A stretch of DNA of 9,005 nt from Candidatus Bipolaricaulota bacterium (GTDB lineage: Bacteria; Bipolaricaulota; Bipolaricaulia; RBG-16-55-9): contig WFPR01000069.1 of assembly GCA_015487455.1 (NCBI GenBank), positions 1 through 9,005 on the forward strand. Direction: 5' to 3'. Under the pieces are notes generated by a model, which was not told where the DNA came from, made no database searches, and saw only the letters and a program-made list of their open reading frames with translations. The position numbers were made by a program, and so were the translations under genes. This document shows, piece by piece, positions 1-4,935 of this stretch; position 1 is the first letter of the stretch, and each line of letters starts with the position of its first letter.

Positions 1-187
1 GAACGAGGCCCAGCTCCACTACGTGCCGCCGGGGTGGACGGCCGAGGTCCCGCTGAGGATCCGGTTGGTGTGGGCGAACGCGCCGGCCCCGTTCCTCACC
101 GCCGCCTTCTCCACGCTCCTCTCGACGCTCTATCCTGCCTGGCGGGCGGCCCGCGTGCCGGTGGTGGAGGCCTTGCGATACGTGTAA
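1..187 (+). CDS. FtsX-family ABC transporter permease, C-terminal end (partial)
   Basis: Reading from base 2 to the TAA at 185-187 gives about 61 residues that begin outside the window. The piece holds one hydrophobic membrane segment and ends in YPAWRAARVPVVEALRYV. This is the cytoplasmic tail typical of MacB/LolC/LolE-type permeases (PF02687, usual form PA.RAs...P.eALR.e). Family members are inner-membrane subunits of ABC machines that work on the periplasmic side, for example extracting lipoproteins. The next gene, 48 bases on, encodes a LolA-like exported protein, which supports a lipoprotein-handling or related envelope role over a drug-efflux role. Only the tail is visible, so the subfamily is not settled. 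Confidence 0.85.
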   Translation, partial: NEAQLHYVPPGWTAEVPLRIRLVWANAPAPFLTAAFSTLLSTLYPAWRAARVPVVEALRYV

Positions 188-235
188 GGGGCACAGAGAG
201 GACAGACGGACAGGCAGACGAGGAGGGGAGTGCCG

Positions 236-1009
236 ATGCGGATCCAGAAGTTCCGGAAGTGGACGGCGGTGTTGCTGCTCGTCGGGGTCCCCCTGGGGGT
301 CTTCGCCCAGATGGCGGAGGAGGACCTCCTCCGAAGGGCGGATGAAGCCCGGTTCCTCGAGGCGGATTCCTTCACCTTCACCCTCCGCTTGATCGCCGAG
401 CGCGCGGTCCAACGCCCCGATGGGAGGGAAGAGGTCGTGCGAAGCGAAGCGCTGTTGAAGGTCTTCCACAAACGCTTTCCGGAAGGGATGCGCACCCGGG
501 TCGAGTTCCTGGAGCCGGAGAGCCTGCGCGGCACGGTCTATTTGATCCTCGGGGACGAGATCTTCTTCTGGCAACCCGGCCTGCTCCAGCCGATCCGAAT
601 CTCCGGTCAGCAGCGGCTCTTCGGCGACGCCTCGGTAGCGGAAGCGGTAGGGATCCGGTTTCAAACGTACGAGGTGCGCGAACGGGAACGGACGGAGCTT
701 GGGGGTCAGGAGACGATCAAGCTCGAGCTGGAGGCGCAAAGCCCTCAACAAGCCTTTCCGAGGGTGACCCTCTGGATGGACCCGGAGGCTCTGAAGCCGG
801 TGCAGGCCGTGCTCTCGGCCCTCAGCGGGACCCCGCTGAAGCGGGTCACCTATCGGGAATACGCCCGGTTTGAGGGGGATGAGTACGCCACAGACATCCT
901 CATCGAAGACCTGCTCTTTCAGGAGGGGAAGACCGCAATGCACATCGGCGAGATCGCGATCGAAGAGCTGGACGACGCGCTCTTCGATCCCGACCGGCTC
1001 GGTCGCTGA
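236..1009 (+). CDS. LolA-like outer-membrane lipoprotein-sorting protein
   Basis: The product has 257 aa. Residues 2-8 are basic, residues 9-23 form a hydrophobic core, and VFA-Q at 22-25 is a good signal-peptidase I site. No lipobox cysteine is present, so it should be soluble in the periplasm. The mature part is beta-rich, with the pattern RTRVEFLEPESLRGT..YLILGDEIFFWQPG typical of the LolA-like family PF17131. Such proteins carry lipoproteins or other hydrophobic cargo from an ABC permease to the outer membrane. The permease gene directly upstream fits as partner and the two are probably one operon. I chose ATG 236 over the in-frame GTG 230 because AGGAGG at 221-226 lies 9 bases before 236 but only 3 before 230. 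Confidence 0.8.
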   Translation: MRIQKFRKWTAVLLLVGVPLGVFAQMAEEDLLRRADEARFLEADSFTFTLRLIAERAVQRPDGREEVVRSEALLKVFHKRFPEGMRTRVEFLEPESLRGTVYLILGDEIFFWQPGLLQPIRISGQQRLFGDASVAEAVGIRFQTYEVRERERTELGGQETIKLELEAQSPQQAFPRVTLWMDPEALKPVQAVLSALSGTPLKRVTYREYARFEGDEYATDILIEDLLFQEGKTAMHIGEIAIEELDDALFDPDRLGR

Positions 1010-1030
1010 ACGGCCTCATGGCCGTTCAGC
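1005..1030 (+). terminator. Perfect 11-bp hairpin at the end of the Lol-like operon
   Basis: GCTGAACGGCC pairs exactly with GGCCGTTCAGC around a four-base loop (TCAT). The stem starts inside the stop codon region of the LolA-like gene. No run of T follows on either strand, so it is not a textbook intrinsic terminator. It may act with Rho, protect the mRNA 3' end, or end transcription weakly. Confidence 0.45.
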
Positions 1031-1266
1031 CCCGTGAGCGTTTCCTTCACCGAACACCGAGCCCTGTCCTGTCAGCCCCGGATTCACCACGCTCTCCAGC
1101 AAGCTGTCGGGAGGGCTGGCCAGCGACGGCCCTGTTTTCTGTCCGGGGTCAAGCTCGGAATGAGCGGGCGAGCCCTTGCGGGTTTTCAGCCCTCGGGTCG
1201 AGCCCCCGTTTTCTGGACGCTCGCGGCTTGCGGATGCATGCACTTGTGTTTACACTTCGAGGCGCG
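1031..1266. other. Gene-poor boundary stretch between Lol locus and toxin-antitoxin pair
   Basis: I see no convincing gene in these 236 bases. The open frames here lack ribosome sites and family likeness. The stretch is rich in C and G runs and holds three GTTTTC copies (1134, 1182, 1208). Two of them sit in an imperfect direct repeat (around 1130-1145 and 1204-1219, about 12 of 15 bases alike). The right end carries the candidate promoter of the next operon. As core-like genes lie to the left and accessory genes to the right, this is a likely place for one end of an inserted element, but no duplicated target was found. Confidence 0.4.
1228..1256 (+). promoter_or_regulatory. Candidate promoter/operator of the antitoxin-toxin operon
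   Basis: TTGCGG (1228-1233) and TACACT (1251-1256) are 17 bases apart and resemble -35 and -10 boxes. Two palindromes lie between and over them: TGCATGCA (1235-1242) and GTGTTTACAC (1246-1255), the second overlapping the -10 box. Autoregulation by an antitoxin binding such a palindrome is usual for MazEF-type operons. Transcription would begin near 1263, only a few bases before the antitoxin ATG, giving an almost leaderless mRNA. Confidence 0.35.
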
Positions 1267-1530
1267 ATGGCGAGCGTCGTGCGCATCACGGAGAAGGCCC
1301 ATCAGCTCCTTAAGGAGCTGGCCCGCGAGCGGGGCCTGCCGATGACCCGCACCCTGGAGGAGGCGTTGGAGTGCTACCGCCGCCAGCTCTTCCTGAAGCG
1401 GGCCAACGAGGCGTATACCGCCCTGCGCGCCGATCCTCAGGCGTGGGCCGAGGAGCTTGAGGAGCGGCGCGCGTGGGAGGGCACCCTGGCCGACGGCTTG
1501 GAGCTTGGCGAGGGCGAGGGCGAAGGATGA
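1267..1530 (+). CDS. Antitoxin of a MazF-type toxin-antitoxin pair
   Basis: The product has 87 aa. The N-terminal third (ASVVRITEKAHQLLKELA) has the short strand plus helix layout of a ribbon-helix-helix or related DNA-binding antitoxin. The rest is charged and helical and ends in a glycine/glutamate-rich acidic tail (LGEGEGEG), as expected for the flexible part that wraps the toxin. Its stop overlaps the toxin start in ATGA at 1527-1530, so the two are translationally coupled. The function rests mainly on this pairing. The frame stays open to 1018, and ATG 1234 is also in frame, but the promoter-like boxes at 1228-1256 favour ATG 1267. A weak GAGG lies 4 bases before it. Confidence 0.7.
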   Translation: MASVVRITEKAHQLLKELARERGLPMTRTLEEALECYRRQLFLKRANEAYTALRADPQAWAEELEERRAWEGTLADGLELGEGEGEG

Positions 1531-1877
1531 AGGCGGACGCGGCGCCCTCCCGCGGCGAGATCTGGCTTGTAGACCTCAACCCGGTGCGGGGGCGGGAACA
1601 GGCCGGACGGCGGCCCGCCCTGATCGTCAGCGTGGACGAGTTCAACCACGGCCCCGCCGAACTGATGGTCGTTTGCCCGATCACCTCACGGCCCAAGAGC
1701 ATCCCGTGGCACGTGACGATCGAGCCGCCGGAGGGCGGGGTCCGGGTGCGCAGCTTGATCAAGTGCGAGGACGTGCGCTCCATCGCCAAGGAGCGCTTGT
1801 TGGAGCGCTGGGGGCGCGTCACGGCGGGGACGATAGCTCAAGTCGAGGACCGGCTGCGCATCCTCTTGGGGCTTTGA
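1527..1877 (+). CDS. mazF: MazF/PemK-family endoribonuclease toxin
   Basis: The product has 116 aa, the usual MazF length. It starts with the family signature SRGEIWLVDLNPVRGREQ (residues 8-25), followed by RRPALIVS (28-35), CPITS (50-54) and the C-terminal SLIKCEDVRSI (76-86). The Arg of the PemK loop (R29), T53 and the D82/R84 pair are all in place, so it should be an active mRNA-cutting toxin held in check by the upstream antitoxin. ATG 1527 overlaps the antitoxin stop; an upstream frame to 1473 exists but lies inside the antitoxin. The last 59 bases overlap, on the other strand, the end of a serine recombinase gene, so each is antisense to the other. Confidence 0.92.
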   Translation: MKADAAPSRGEIWLVDLNPVRGREQAGRRPALIVSVDEFNHGPAELMVVCPITSRPKSIPWHVTIEPPEGGVRVRSLIKCEDVRSIAKERLLERWGRVTAGTIAQVEDRLRILLGL

Positions 1878-2487
1878 CTTTGACGCTGTGCAGCACCTTG
1901 CCGACCGTGGTGGGGCTCAAGCCCAGTTCTCTGGCGATCCTCCGCCGCGAGAGCCCCTGCGCGTTCAGCTCCACGATCCGCCGGCAGAGTCGCTCGTCCT
2001 CGAGCACCGAGGGCCTTCCGAGCCTCTTCCCCTGCCTCCTCGCCCGCTCCAACCCTGCCTTGGTCCGCTCCGAGATCTTCTGCCGCTCGAGCTTGGCCAG
2101 GGTCGCGACCACGGCCAGCAAGATCGAGCGGACCAGCTCGTTGCTCGTGTCCAGATAGGGCTCGGTGTGCGAGACGATCCGCACGCCCCACTTGTCCAGC
2201 TGCTCCAACAGCTGCACCGTGCGCGCGAGCCCCTCCCGGCTCAGGCGGTCCAAGGACCAGACGTAGATGAGGTCGAAGCGCCTCCGGGCCGCGTCCCGCA
2301 AGAGCCGGCGGAAGCCCTCCCGATCGGACTTGGCCCCCGAGCCGACGTCCTCGTAGATCCCGACTACGCGCCAACCGCGGGCCGCCGCGGCCCGGAGCAC
2401 GGCCTCCCTCCGATTTTCCAACTCTTGTCTGTCCGTCGAGACCCGGCAGTAGAGGGCCACCCGCATCGGCTTGCTGGGGTTACTCAT
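1819..2487 (-). CDS. Serine recombinase (resolvase/invertase family)
   Basis: The product has 222 aa. The catalytic domain opens with ALYCRVSTDRQ: R15 and nucleophile S17 match the gamma-delta R8/S10. YVWSLDRLSR supplies the second Asp/Arg cluster, and the long helix leading to RARRQGKRLGRPS precedes a C-terminal helix-turn-helix (GLSRRRIARELGLSPTTVGKVL). This order is that of small Tn3/Gin-type recombinases, which cut and rejoin DNA through a Ser-phosphate bond at short res or inversion sites. All key residues are present. The last roughly 20 residues past the HTH overlap mazF and look like read-on into older sequence. Start ATG 2487 is backed by GGGGAG 7 bases upstream and a promoter at 2527-2555. 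It could resolve or invert this element or belong to a lost transposon. Confidence 0.9.
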   Translation of the reverse strand: MSNPSKPMRVALYCRVSTDRQELENRREAVLRAAAARGWRVVGIYEDVGSGAKSDREGFRRLLRDAARRRFDLIYVWSLDRLSREGLARTVQLLEQLDKWGVRIVSHTEPYLDTSNELVRSILLAVVATLAKLERQKISERTKAGLERARRQGKRLGRPSVLEDERLCRRIVELNAQGLSRRRIARELGLSPTTVGKVLHSVKVKAPRGCAAGPRLELSSPP

Positions 2488-2526
2488 CGGCCATCTCCCC
2501 CTCGTCTCAGACCCCCAAAACCCCCG

Positions 2527-2555
2527 ATGATAAAACGTCCCTACGGGTTTTTGAA
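2527..2555 (-). promoter_or_regulatory. Sigma70-type promoter of the serine recombinase
   Basis: Read on the - strand, TTCAAA (2555-2550) and TATCAT (2532-2527) are separated by exactly 17 bases. The -10 box matches 5 of 6 and the -35 box 4 of 6 consensus bases. The start codon follows about 40 bases after the -10 box with a clear ribosome site, so this gene can be transcribed on its own. Confidence 0.6.
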
Positions 2556-2557
2556 CG

Positions 2558-2591
2558 CCGGGGGCCTAGTTTCCACAAAATAGGCCCCCGG
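2558..2591. repeat. Perfect 11-bp inverted repeat next to the recombinase promoter
   Basis: CCGGGGGCCTA (2558-2568) and TAGGCCCCCGG (2581-2591) are exact reverse complements around a 12-base AT-rich loop. The repeat lies two bases upstream of the recombinase -35 box, where serine recombinases of the resolvase type often have their own crossover or operator site. It could also be a hairpin ending transcription from the zinc-ribbon operon, although no T run follows on the - strand. Confidence 0.6.
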
Positions 2592-2670
2592 GCCACGGGG
2601 TCAAATGCGGGCCTCTGGTTGGCTTTCCCGCTCCCGAAGCGGCCTCCCGTCGGCTCGCGGCATCGCTCCC

Positions 2671-2701
2671 GCCGGTCCACCCTTCGGGTGCAGGGTCCGG
2701 C
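2671..2701 (-). other. Two-tier stem-loop after the zinc-ribbon gene
   Basis: Thirteen bases beyond the zinc-ribbon stop on the - strand, GCCGG/CCGGC forms an outer stem (2697-2701 with 2671-2675). CACCC/GGGTG forms an inner stem with a three-base loop (2678-2690). There is no T run. It may close the upstream operon or be a structured RNA element. Between it and the repeat at 2591 I see nothing else definite. Confidence 0.3.
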
Positions 2702-2713
2702 CTCGAATCCCGT

Positions 2714-2860
2714 TTAGAACGAGACGATCGCGACCGGATTCTCCCATCTGCAACAAGGGCAGAGGACATAGGCCAGAACCCGACGGCCCTCAAGCGCCCG
2801 GGTGCGCAGCTCCGCCTTGAGCTCCGAGCCGCAATGGGAGCATAGCCGCGGGGGCCGCAC
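2714..2860 (-). CDS. Small zinc-ribbon protein (48 aa), upstream part interrupted by amber codon
   Basis: From GTG 2860 the frame encodes 48 residues with two knuckles, CSHC (C7, C10) and CPCC (C34, C37), spaced as in a small zinc ribbon. The segment between them is mostly charged and is followed by RWENPVAIVSF. Such proteins usually bind DNA or RNA, or serve as small adaptors; no exact family is recognised. The frame continues upstream to an ATG at 2938 that touches the stop of the preceding gene (TGAATG). One TAG at 2873-2875 breaks it after 21 codons. So either translation restarts at GTG 2860, which has only a weak ribosome site, or the TAG is read through, or the gene is newly broken. 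The spaced cysteines argue that the frame has been under selection. Confidence 0.6.
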   Translation of the reverse strand: MRPPRLCSHCGSELKAELRTRALEGRRVLAYVLCPCCRWENPVAIVSF

Positions 2861-2938
2861 CGGAGCCTGAGACTATACCAGCGGCCGAGCCACAGGGGCG
2901 TCTCGTCCCAATCGCTTGGGGGGATTCGGCGTGGGCAT

Positions 2939-3904
2939 TCAAGCCTCCTCGCCTTCGTCTTCGTCGCCGGCCTCCTTGAGCCCCAGCTGGGGGCCGAGCG
3001 CCTGGGCTAGGCCCTCGCCGATCGCGTTGATCGCCCGCTCGTCCAGCTCGAGGCCGTAAAGCTCGTTGACGGCCTCGATCAGCTCGTGGATCAGCGTGCT
3101 GAGCTGCAAGGAGGGCGGGAGATCCTCGCGCACGCGGACCTCCAACCGCGTGGGGAGGAACTCGCCGTAGCCGTCCAGCTCATCGCTCGGGACCTCCTTA
3201 ATCCGCAAAACGTGAGGCCCCAAGCGCACGACCTTGGGCAGTCCCATCCCGGCTACGTGTTGGCCTTGGCCCGCTTGCGGCCGCGGCCCTTGCCCTTGGC
3301 CTTGGCCTTGGAGAACGTTCCGCCATCCCTCGGGGATCTTCGCGGGCAGCTCCTTAGACGCGTCTCTGGAAGGAGGCTGAACGCGCTCAAGGATCGCCTG
3401 ATAGAGCCACTCCGGCGGCTCCTTGAGTTCCTCCTCGCCCGGGGCGATCAACCACTCGTAACGGGCGCCCAAGGGATGCTTTGAGGGCGGAGCTACCACG
3501 TAGCCGCGGTCGCCGCGCACCTCGATCCAGTCGGCGATCTTGAGCAGGGAAGGGAGCTTTGGCCCCGCCCAACGGAAATAAAAGTGCCGCCCCTTCGCCG
3601 TCTTGACCGCGGGCGTGAGGGGCACGCCGCCCGGCAGCTCAACGTCCTCGCCATCGACGTCGAGGACGATCAGCTCCGTGGCCGCGCCCGTGATCAGCCC
3701 AACTTGGGCGTCCGCCCAGCGCTCCCACCAACTGCGGATCTCCTCTTCGGAAGGGCGCTCGCCGCGCTCAAGACGGTCGAAAAGGGCGTCTAAGTCGAAG
3801 CCCCTGGGCGGGTGTTTCGCGCCGGGGGCGATGGGGATGGGCACCCAACCGCGGCGTTGAAAATCAACGGCGGCTTCAGCAAAATGATGTTGGCCTCTCG
3901 CCAA
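2939..3904 (-). CDS. Primase-polymerase (PrimPol) ORF joined to a phage-type zincin-like domain
   Basis: Residues 8-151 match the bifunctional primase/polymerase domain (PF09250) of plasmids, phages and satellites. It has GWVPIPIAPGAKHP, VGLITG (68-73), the metal-binding DVD (D82, D84), K101-H107 in KTAKGRHFYF, and RGDRGYVVAPPSKHPLGARYEW. The catalytic set is complete, so primer or DNA synthesis for element replication is likely. After the usual IPEGWRN motif (about 190-197) comes an odd GQ-rich linker. From M220 follows a second domain with HELIE (273-277), like phage zincin-type proteins but with Glu in place of the second His. Start TTG 3904 is fixed by AGGAGGTGA 9 bases upstream. The linker has a base pattern that suggests a frame change (see 3253-3309), so this may be two genes. 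No helicase domain follows. Confidence 0.75.
   Translation of the reverse strand: MARGQHHFAEAAVDFQRRGWVPIPIAPGAKHPPRGFDLDALFDRLERGERPSEEEIRSWWERWADAQVGLITGAATELIVLDVDGEDVELPGGVPLTPAVKTAKGRHFYFRWAGPKLPSLLKIADWIEVRGDRGYVVAPPSKHPLGARYEWLIAPGEEELKEPPEWLYQAILERVQPPSRDASKELPAKIPEGWRNVLQGQGQGQGPRPQAGQGQHVAGMGLPKVVRLGPHVLRIKEVPSDELDGYGEFLPTRLEVRVREDLPPSLQLSTLIHELIEAVNELYGLELDERAINAIGEGLAQALGPQLGLKEAGDEDEGEEA
3253..3309 (-). other. Alternative-frame basic tail of the PrimPol gene, with stop
   Basis: Skipping one C after L198 moves translation into a frame reading KAKAKGKGRGRKRAKANT and then TAG at 3255-3253. All 18 of these codons end in G or C, as expected in this GC-rich genome. The frame that stays open reads GQGQGQGPRPQAGQGQ with many CAA codons. 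After the TAG, five bases lead to ATG 3247, which would start a separate 102-aa zincin-like protein (2939-3247). A Lys/Arg/Ala/Gly tail is a common ending for DNA-binding proteins. It is not decided whether this reflects an indel, programmed frameshifting or natural fusion. Confidence 0.5.
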
Positions 3905-3927
3905 CGAGGGTCACCTCCTCTCGTTGG
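3901..3927 (-). promoter_or_regulatory. Hairpin holding the PrimPol ribosome site and start codon
   Basis: In the mRNA, CCAACGAG pairs with CTCGTTGG (8 bp). The 11-base loop is filled by the ribosome site AGGAGGTGACC, and the TTG start codon lies inside the 3' arm. The ribosome site is an unusually perfect anti-SD complement, while the start codon is hidden in the stem. This suggests structure-dependent translation control of the replication protein. Confidence 0.5.
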
Positions 3928-3935
3928 TGATGCTC

Positions 3936-3982
3936 AGCCCGCGCGGGACGGGGTTGGGGAGCCTAGCGCGACCGCGCGGGCT
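3936..3982. terminator. Terminator-like hairpin at the 3' end of the RHH gene
   Basis: AGCCCGCGCGG (3936-3946) and CCGCGCGGGCT (3972-3982) form an 11-bp stem with a 25-base loop that contains the RHH stop codon. On the + strand the stem is followed by TTTCTTGTTCTT, so as a terminator it would stop + strand transcription running antisense into the RHH gene. On the - strand no T run follows, and the hairpin could then only dampen flow from RHH into PrimPol. Confidence 0.35.
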
Positions 3983-4142
3983 TTTCTTGTTCTTGACGAG
4001 CTTTCTCAAGCTCCCGCCTTACAAGATGCCTGATCTCAGCGGCTACGGAACGCTCGCGCTTCCGCGCGAGCTTTTTCAATTCATTGATCATCTCTTCGGG
4101 AAGCCGCACTCCCAGCATCCGCAAGCCCATTTCGGGGCACAT
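3963..4142 (-). CDS. Small ribbon-helix-helix regulator (59 aa)
   Basis: The frame from ATG 4142 to TAG 3965-3963 encodes 59 residues. The segment LGVRLPEEMINELKKLARKR is the strand-helix start of a ribbon-helix-helix (Arc/CopG-type) DNA-binding protein. The continuation RSVAAEIRHLVRRELEKARQEQEK gives the second helix and a charged tail. Such proteins bind operators as dimers and often control copy number, replication or toxin genes on mobile elements. GAGG 7 bases before ATG 4142 supports this start; ATG 4130 (four codons in) is the alternative. It lies 58 bases before the PrimPol start on the same strand, so it probably leads and represses that operon. The inverted repeat TAACGC/GCGTTA (4145-4150, 4178-4183) just upstream is a possible operator. 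Confidence 0.8.
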   Translation of the reverse strand: MCPEMGLRMLGVRLPEEMINELKKLARKRERSVAAEIRHLVRRELEKARQEQEKPARSR

Positions 4143-4238
4143 TCTAACGCCTCGTTTGCGTTTTTTTCAACATATAAGCGTTAACAGATTCCGAGATTTC
4201 CTTGCCGGGAAACCGTATACTCTACGTCGGGATTGCCG
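4143..4238. promoter_or_regulatory. Divergent control region between RHH and zinc-finger genes
   Basis: This is the most AT-rich stretch of the window, with a seven-T run and CATATAAGCGTTAAC. TATACT at 4216-4221 is a 5-of-6 match to a -10 box for the rightward gene but has no clear -35 box. Leftward -10-like bases (TATATG on the - strand near 4178-4171) are weaker. The 6-bp inverted repeat TAACGC/GCGTTA (4145-4150 and 4178-4183) brackets the T run and may bind the RHH protein. Confidence 0.4.
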
Positions 4239-4922
4239 ATGGCATCGCAGACCCGGAAGGCCGAATGTCGAAGAATTGCCGAAGAGCTGGAAACATTCTT
4301 CAACAAAGGACTCCTCGCGCTCAAGCCGGGTCTTAAGCTGAGCCCCGATCAAGACCCCATAAACCGGCCTGCCTTCCGTGAATACCTTGAGGCGGTAAAG
4401 GAAGTGCTTATCGCTCACGAGGACTATCGTCGTGCGATTCGCCAACGATTGGAGGAGGAAAAGCTCCTTGAGCTGCGCGAGCGCTTTGAGAAGGCTGTCC
4501 AACGGTTGAACTCCCTTCCGACCGTTGTGGGATATTTTGACCTGCACGTGGTTCCAGAGCTTCGAAAGGCCACCAAGGACGAGCTGAAAGCGGGGAAAGC
4601 CTCAAAGGAATATCCGTTTTTGCTCAATCCAATGCGGCTTACTTTACAGCACGAGATCGTCGCAATACGAGCAGCTTCCGATGAACTCGTCGAAAAGTTT
4701 GGGGATAAGTTCGTGGCTGAAGAAGTGGGCATTCAAATTGAGCGATTTAAGCGGGCCTTGGCCTTATGCGGCGAGGAGTTTCCACTTGGCGTCTGCCGCT
4801 ATAAGCATTGTGGGAGGATTTTCGTTAAGAAACGCATGAAGCAGCTCTTTTGCACGCCTAATCATGCTTCCGCCGCCCGTGTTCAACGCTTTCGCGAGAG
4901 GAAGCGATCGAAAGAAGTGTGA
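4239..4922 (+). CDS. Zinc-finger protein with CGNR-like C-terminus
   Basis: The product has 227 aa. Residues 1-180 are largely helical and charged and match no family I can name with confidence. The C-terminus (184-220) reads C186-x4-C191-x13-C205-x3-H209, followed by a basic ASAARVQRFRERKRSK. This layout is close to the CGNR/treble-clef zinc finger found at the end of stress-linked transcription factors and some mobile-element proteins, with His replacing the last Cys. Nucleic-acid binding is the likely role. Its codons use more A and T than the neighbours, which suggests a different origin. ATG 4239 is preferred over TTG 4233; no ribosome site is visible, and if TATACT 4216 is used the leader is very short. 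The membrane-protein gene begins 13 bases after its stop. Confidence 0.6.
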   Translation: MASQTRKAECRRIAEELETFFNKGLLALKPGLKLSPDQDPINRPAFREYLEAVKEVLIAHEDYRRAIRQRLEEEKLLELRERFEKAVQRLNSLPTVVGYFDLHVVPELRKATKDELKAGKASKEYPFLLNPMRLTLQHEIVAIRAASDELVEKFGDKFVAEEVGIQIERFKRALALCGEEFPLGVCRYKHCGRIFVKKRMKQLFCTPNHASAARVQRFRERKRSKEV

Positions 4923-4935
4923 AAAATGCTCAGCC

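Noticed and set aside
1194..1208. CGGGTCGAGCCCCCG as a possible second copy of the tRNA-Leu T-arm (att site)
   Set aside because: It lacks two bases of the loop and differs in the stem; the match is too short and imperfect in such GC-rich DNA.
1018..1266. In-frame N-terminal extension of the antitoxin
   Set aside because: It has no family likeness, overlaps the hairpin at 1005-1030 and the candidate promoter, and has no ribosome site.
2695..2713. CCTCGAATCCCG resembling a tRNA T-loop remnant
   Set aside because: The stem bases do not pair as a T arm and no acceptor part follows.
2566..2793. A 75-codon - strand frame
   Set aside because: It is a different frame across the zinc-ribbon gene and the 11-bp palindrome, without recognisable features.
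3288..3312. Tandem CTTGGC hexamers as a satellite repeat or CRISPR-like array
   Set aside because: They are only three units and are explained by Lys-Ala codon pairs on the - strand.
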